Shown here one piece after another: positions 63,683-64,000 of a DNA stretch of 64,000 nucleotides; position 1 is the first letter of the stretch, and every line of letters starts with the position of its first letter. The stretch covers positions 3,556,318 to 3,620,317 of the forward strand of contig NZ_CP018151.1 in assembly GCF_001889265.1 (NCBI RefSeq), given 5' to 3'. Made by a program: the position numbers and the translations under genes. The notes beneath the pieces are model-generated. The model had not been told where the DNA came from and ran no database searches. It saw nothing but the letters and a program-made list of their open reading frames with translations. Origin of the DNA: Microbacterium sp. 1.5R (GTDB lineage: Bacteria; Actinomycetota; Actinomycetes; Actinomycetales; Microbacteriaceae).

Positions 63683-64000
63683 GGAATCACTCCGGGAATG
63701 CTGCCACCGGGATCATTTTGACCGGAGACATAGGGATCTGCCGTTCAGGCATAAGTCAACCGATTAAGGGTACGTCTTGACGGCGCGCAGAGCAAATCTG
63801 CGCGCTTCGACCACCAGCTCAGGCACGATCCGCACAGCTATTATCCACAACCCTGCGGCATGCACGTATGAGCAACACGCGCGCGGATTCCCGTAGGCAG
63901 GTTGCCGTTCCCAGCCGTGGTGACTACCGTGGCATCCGAAGTTATCCACAGGCGGGCCGCGTCATCCAGACAGCCCGTCGTCCCCTCAGCACGGAGCGTC
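63683..64000. other. Left part of oriC (partial)
   Basis: No gene. Two perfect DnaA boxes (TTATCCACA) lie at 63841-63849 and 63942-63950, in the rpmH-dnaA gap where actinobacterial oriC normally sits. The rpmH promoter should lie near 63700-63770. dnaA and the remaining boxes are expected beyond the window. Confidence 0.8.

Noticed and set aside
63764-63949. 61-codon minus-strand ORF in oriC
   Set aside because: Spans a DnaA box and shows no protein features; oriC is expected to be non-coding.

Overview
The window is high-GC DNA from an actinobacterium, most likely a member of the Microbacteriaceae close to Microbacterium. The clues are the gene order DUF6049-murJ-trxB-trxA, the order parB-parA, rsmG, jag, yidC, yidD, rnpA, rpmH running into a DnaA-box region, the rpsF-ssb-rpsR-rplI cluster beside dnaB, and frequent GTG starts with ATGA/GTGA overlaps. 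The taxonomic call is inference; no rRNA or tRNA gene is present. The right end reaches the left edge of oriC; dnaA should lie just outside.

Layout. (1) 1-7510: a galactoside-type sugar operon on the minus strand (lipoprotein binding protein, two permeases, zinc dehydrogenase, Gfo/Idh/MocA oxidoreductase, GH36 alpha-galactosidase cut by the window edge) with a divergent ROK repressor and a shared inverted repeat between them. (2) 7535-13384: small enzymes and an ECF41/SigJ-type sigma factor locus. Three copies of one promoter word (CGTCACA-N15-CGGTCA) precede sigJ and two paralogous NAD(P)-binding genes. A free-standing copy of the sigma factor's SnoaL-like domain is translationally coupled to sigJ. 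(3) 13578-20252: dnaB with DnaA boxes upstream, two secreted repeat proteins (one with seven chaplin-like domains and an LAATG sorting signal), and rpsF-ssb-rpsR-rplI. (4) 20479-36062: a lipoprotein, two complete Dpp/Opp-type peptide ABC operons, an AsnC/Lrp regulator, and unknown membrane and cytoplasmic proteins. (5) 36181-47137: HIT protein, a small antitoxin-like ORF, a DUF779-aldehyde dehydrogenase unit with a GAF regulator, CCA-adding enzyme, a Tat-exported phosphoesterase, an LLM oxidoreductase and a methyltransferase. (6) 47245-54915: DUF6049-murJ, trxB-trxA behind a SigR-type promoter, small genes and a sugar MFS transporter. (7) 54977-64000: chromosome partition and replication-origin region.

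The most striking structure is in (7). parA and rsmG are separated by about 3.75 kb that holds one small P-loop gene and eight parS sites, counting the one that forms the parA start codon. This looks like a dedicated centromere beside oriC. The ECF41 promoter set, the cysteine-free multi-chaplin protein, the DnaA-box cluster beside dnaB and the trxBA promoter are the other main observations.
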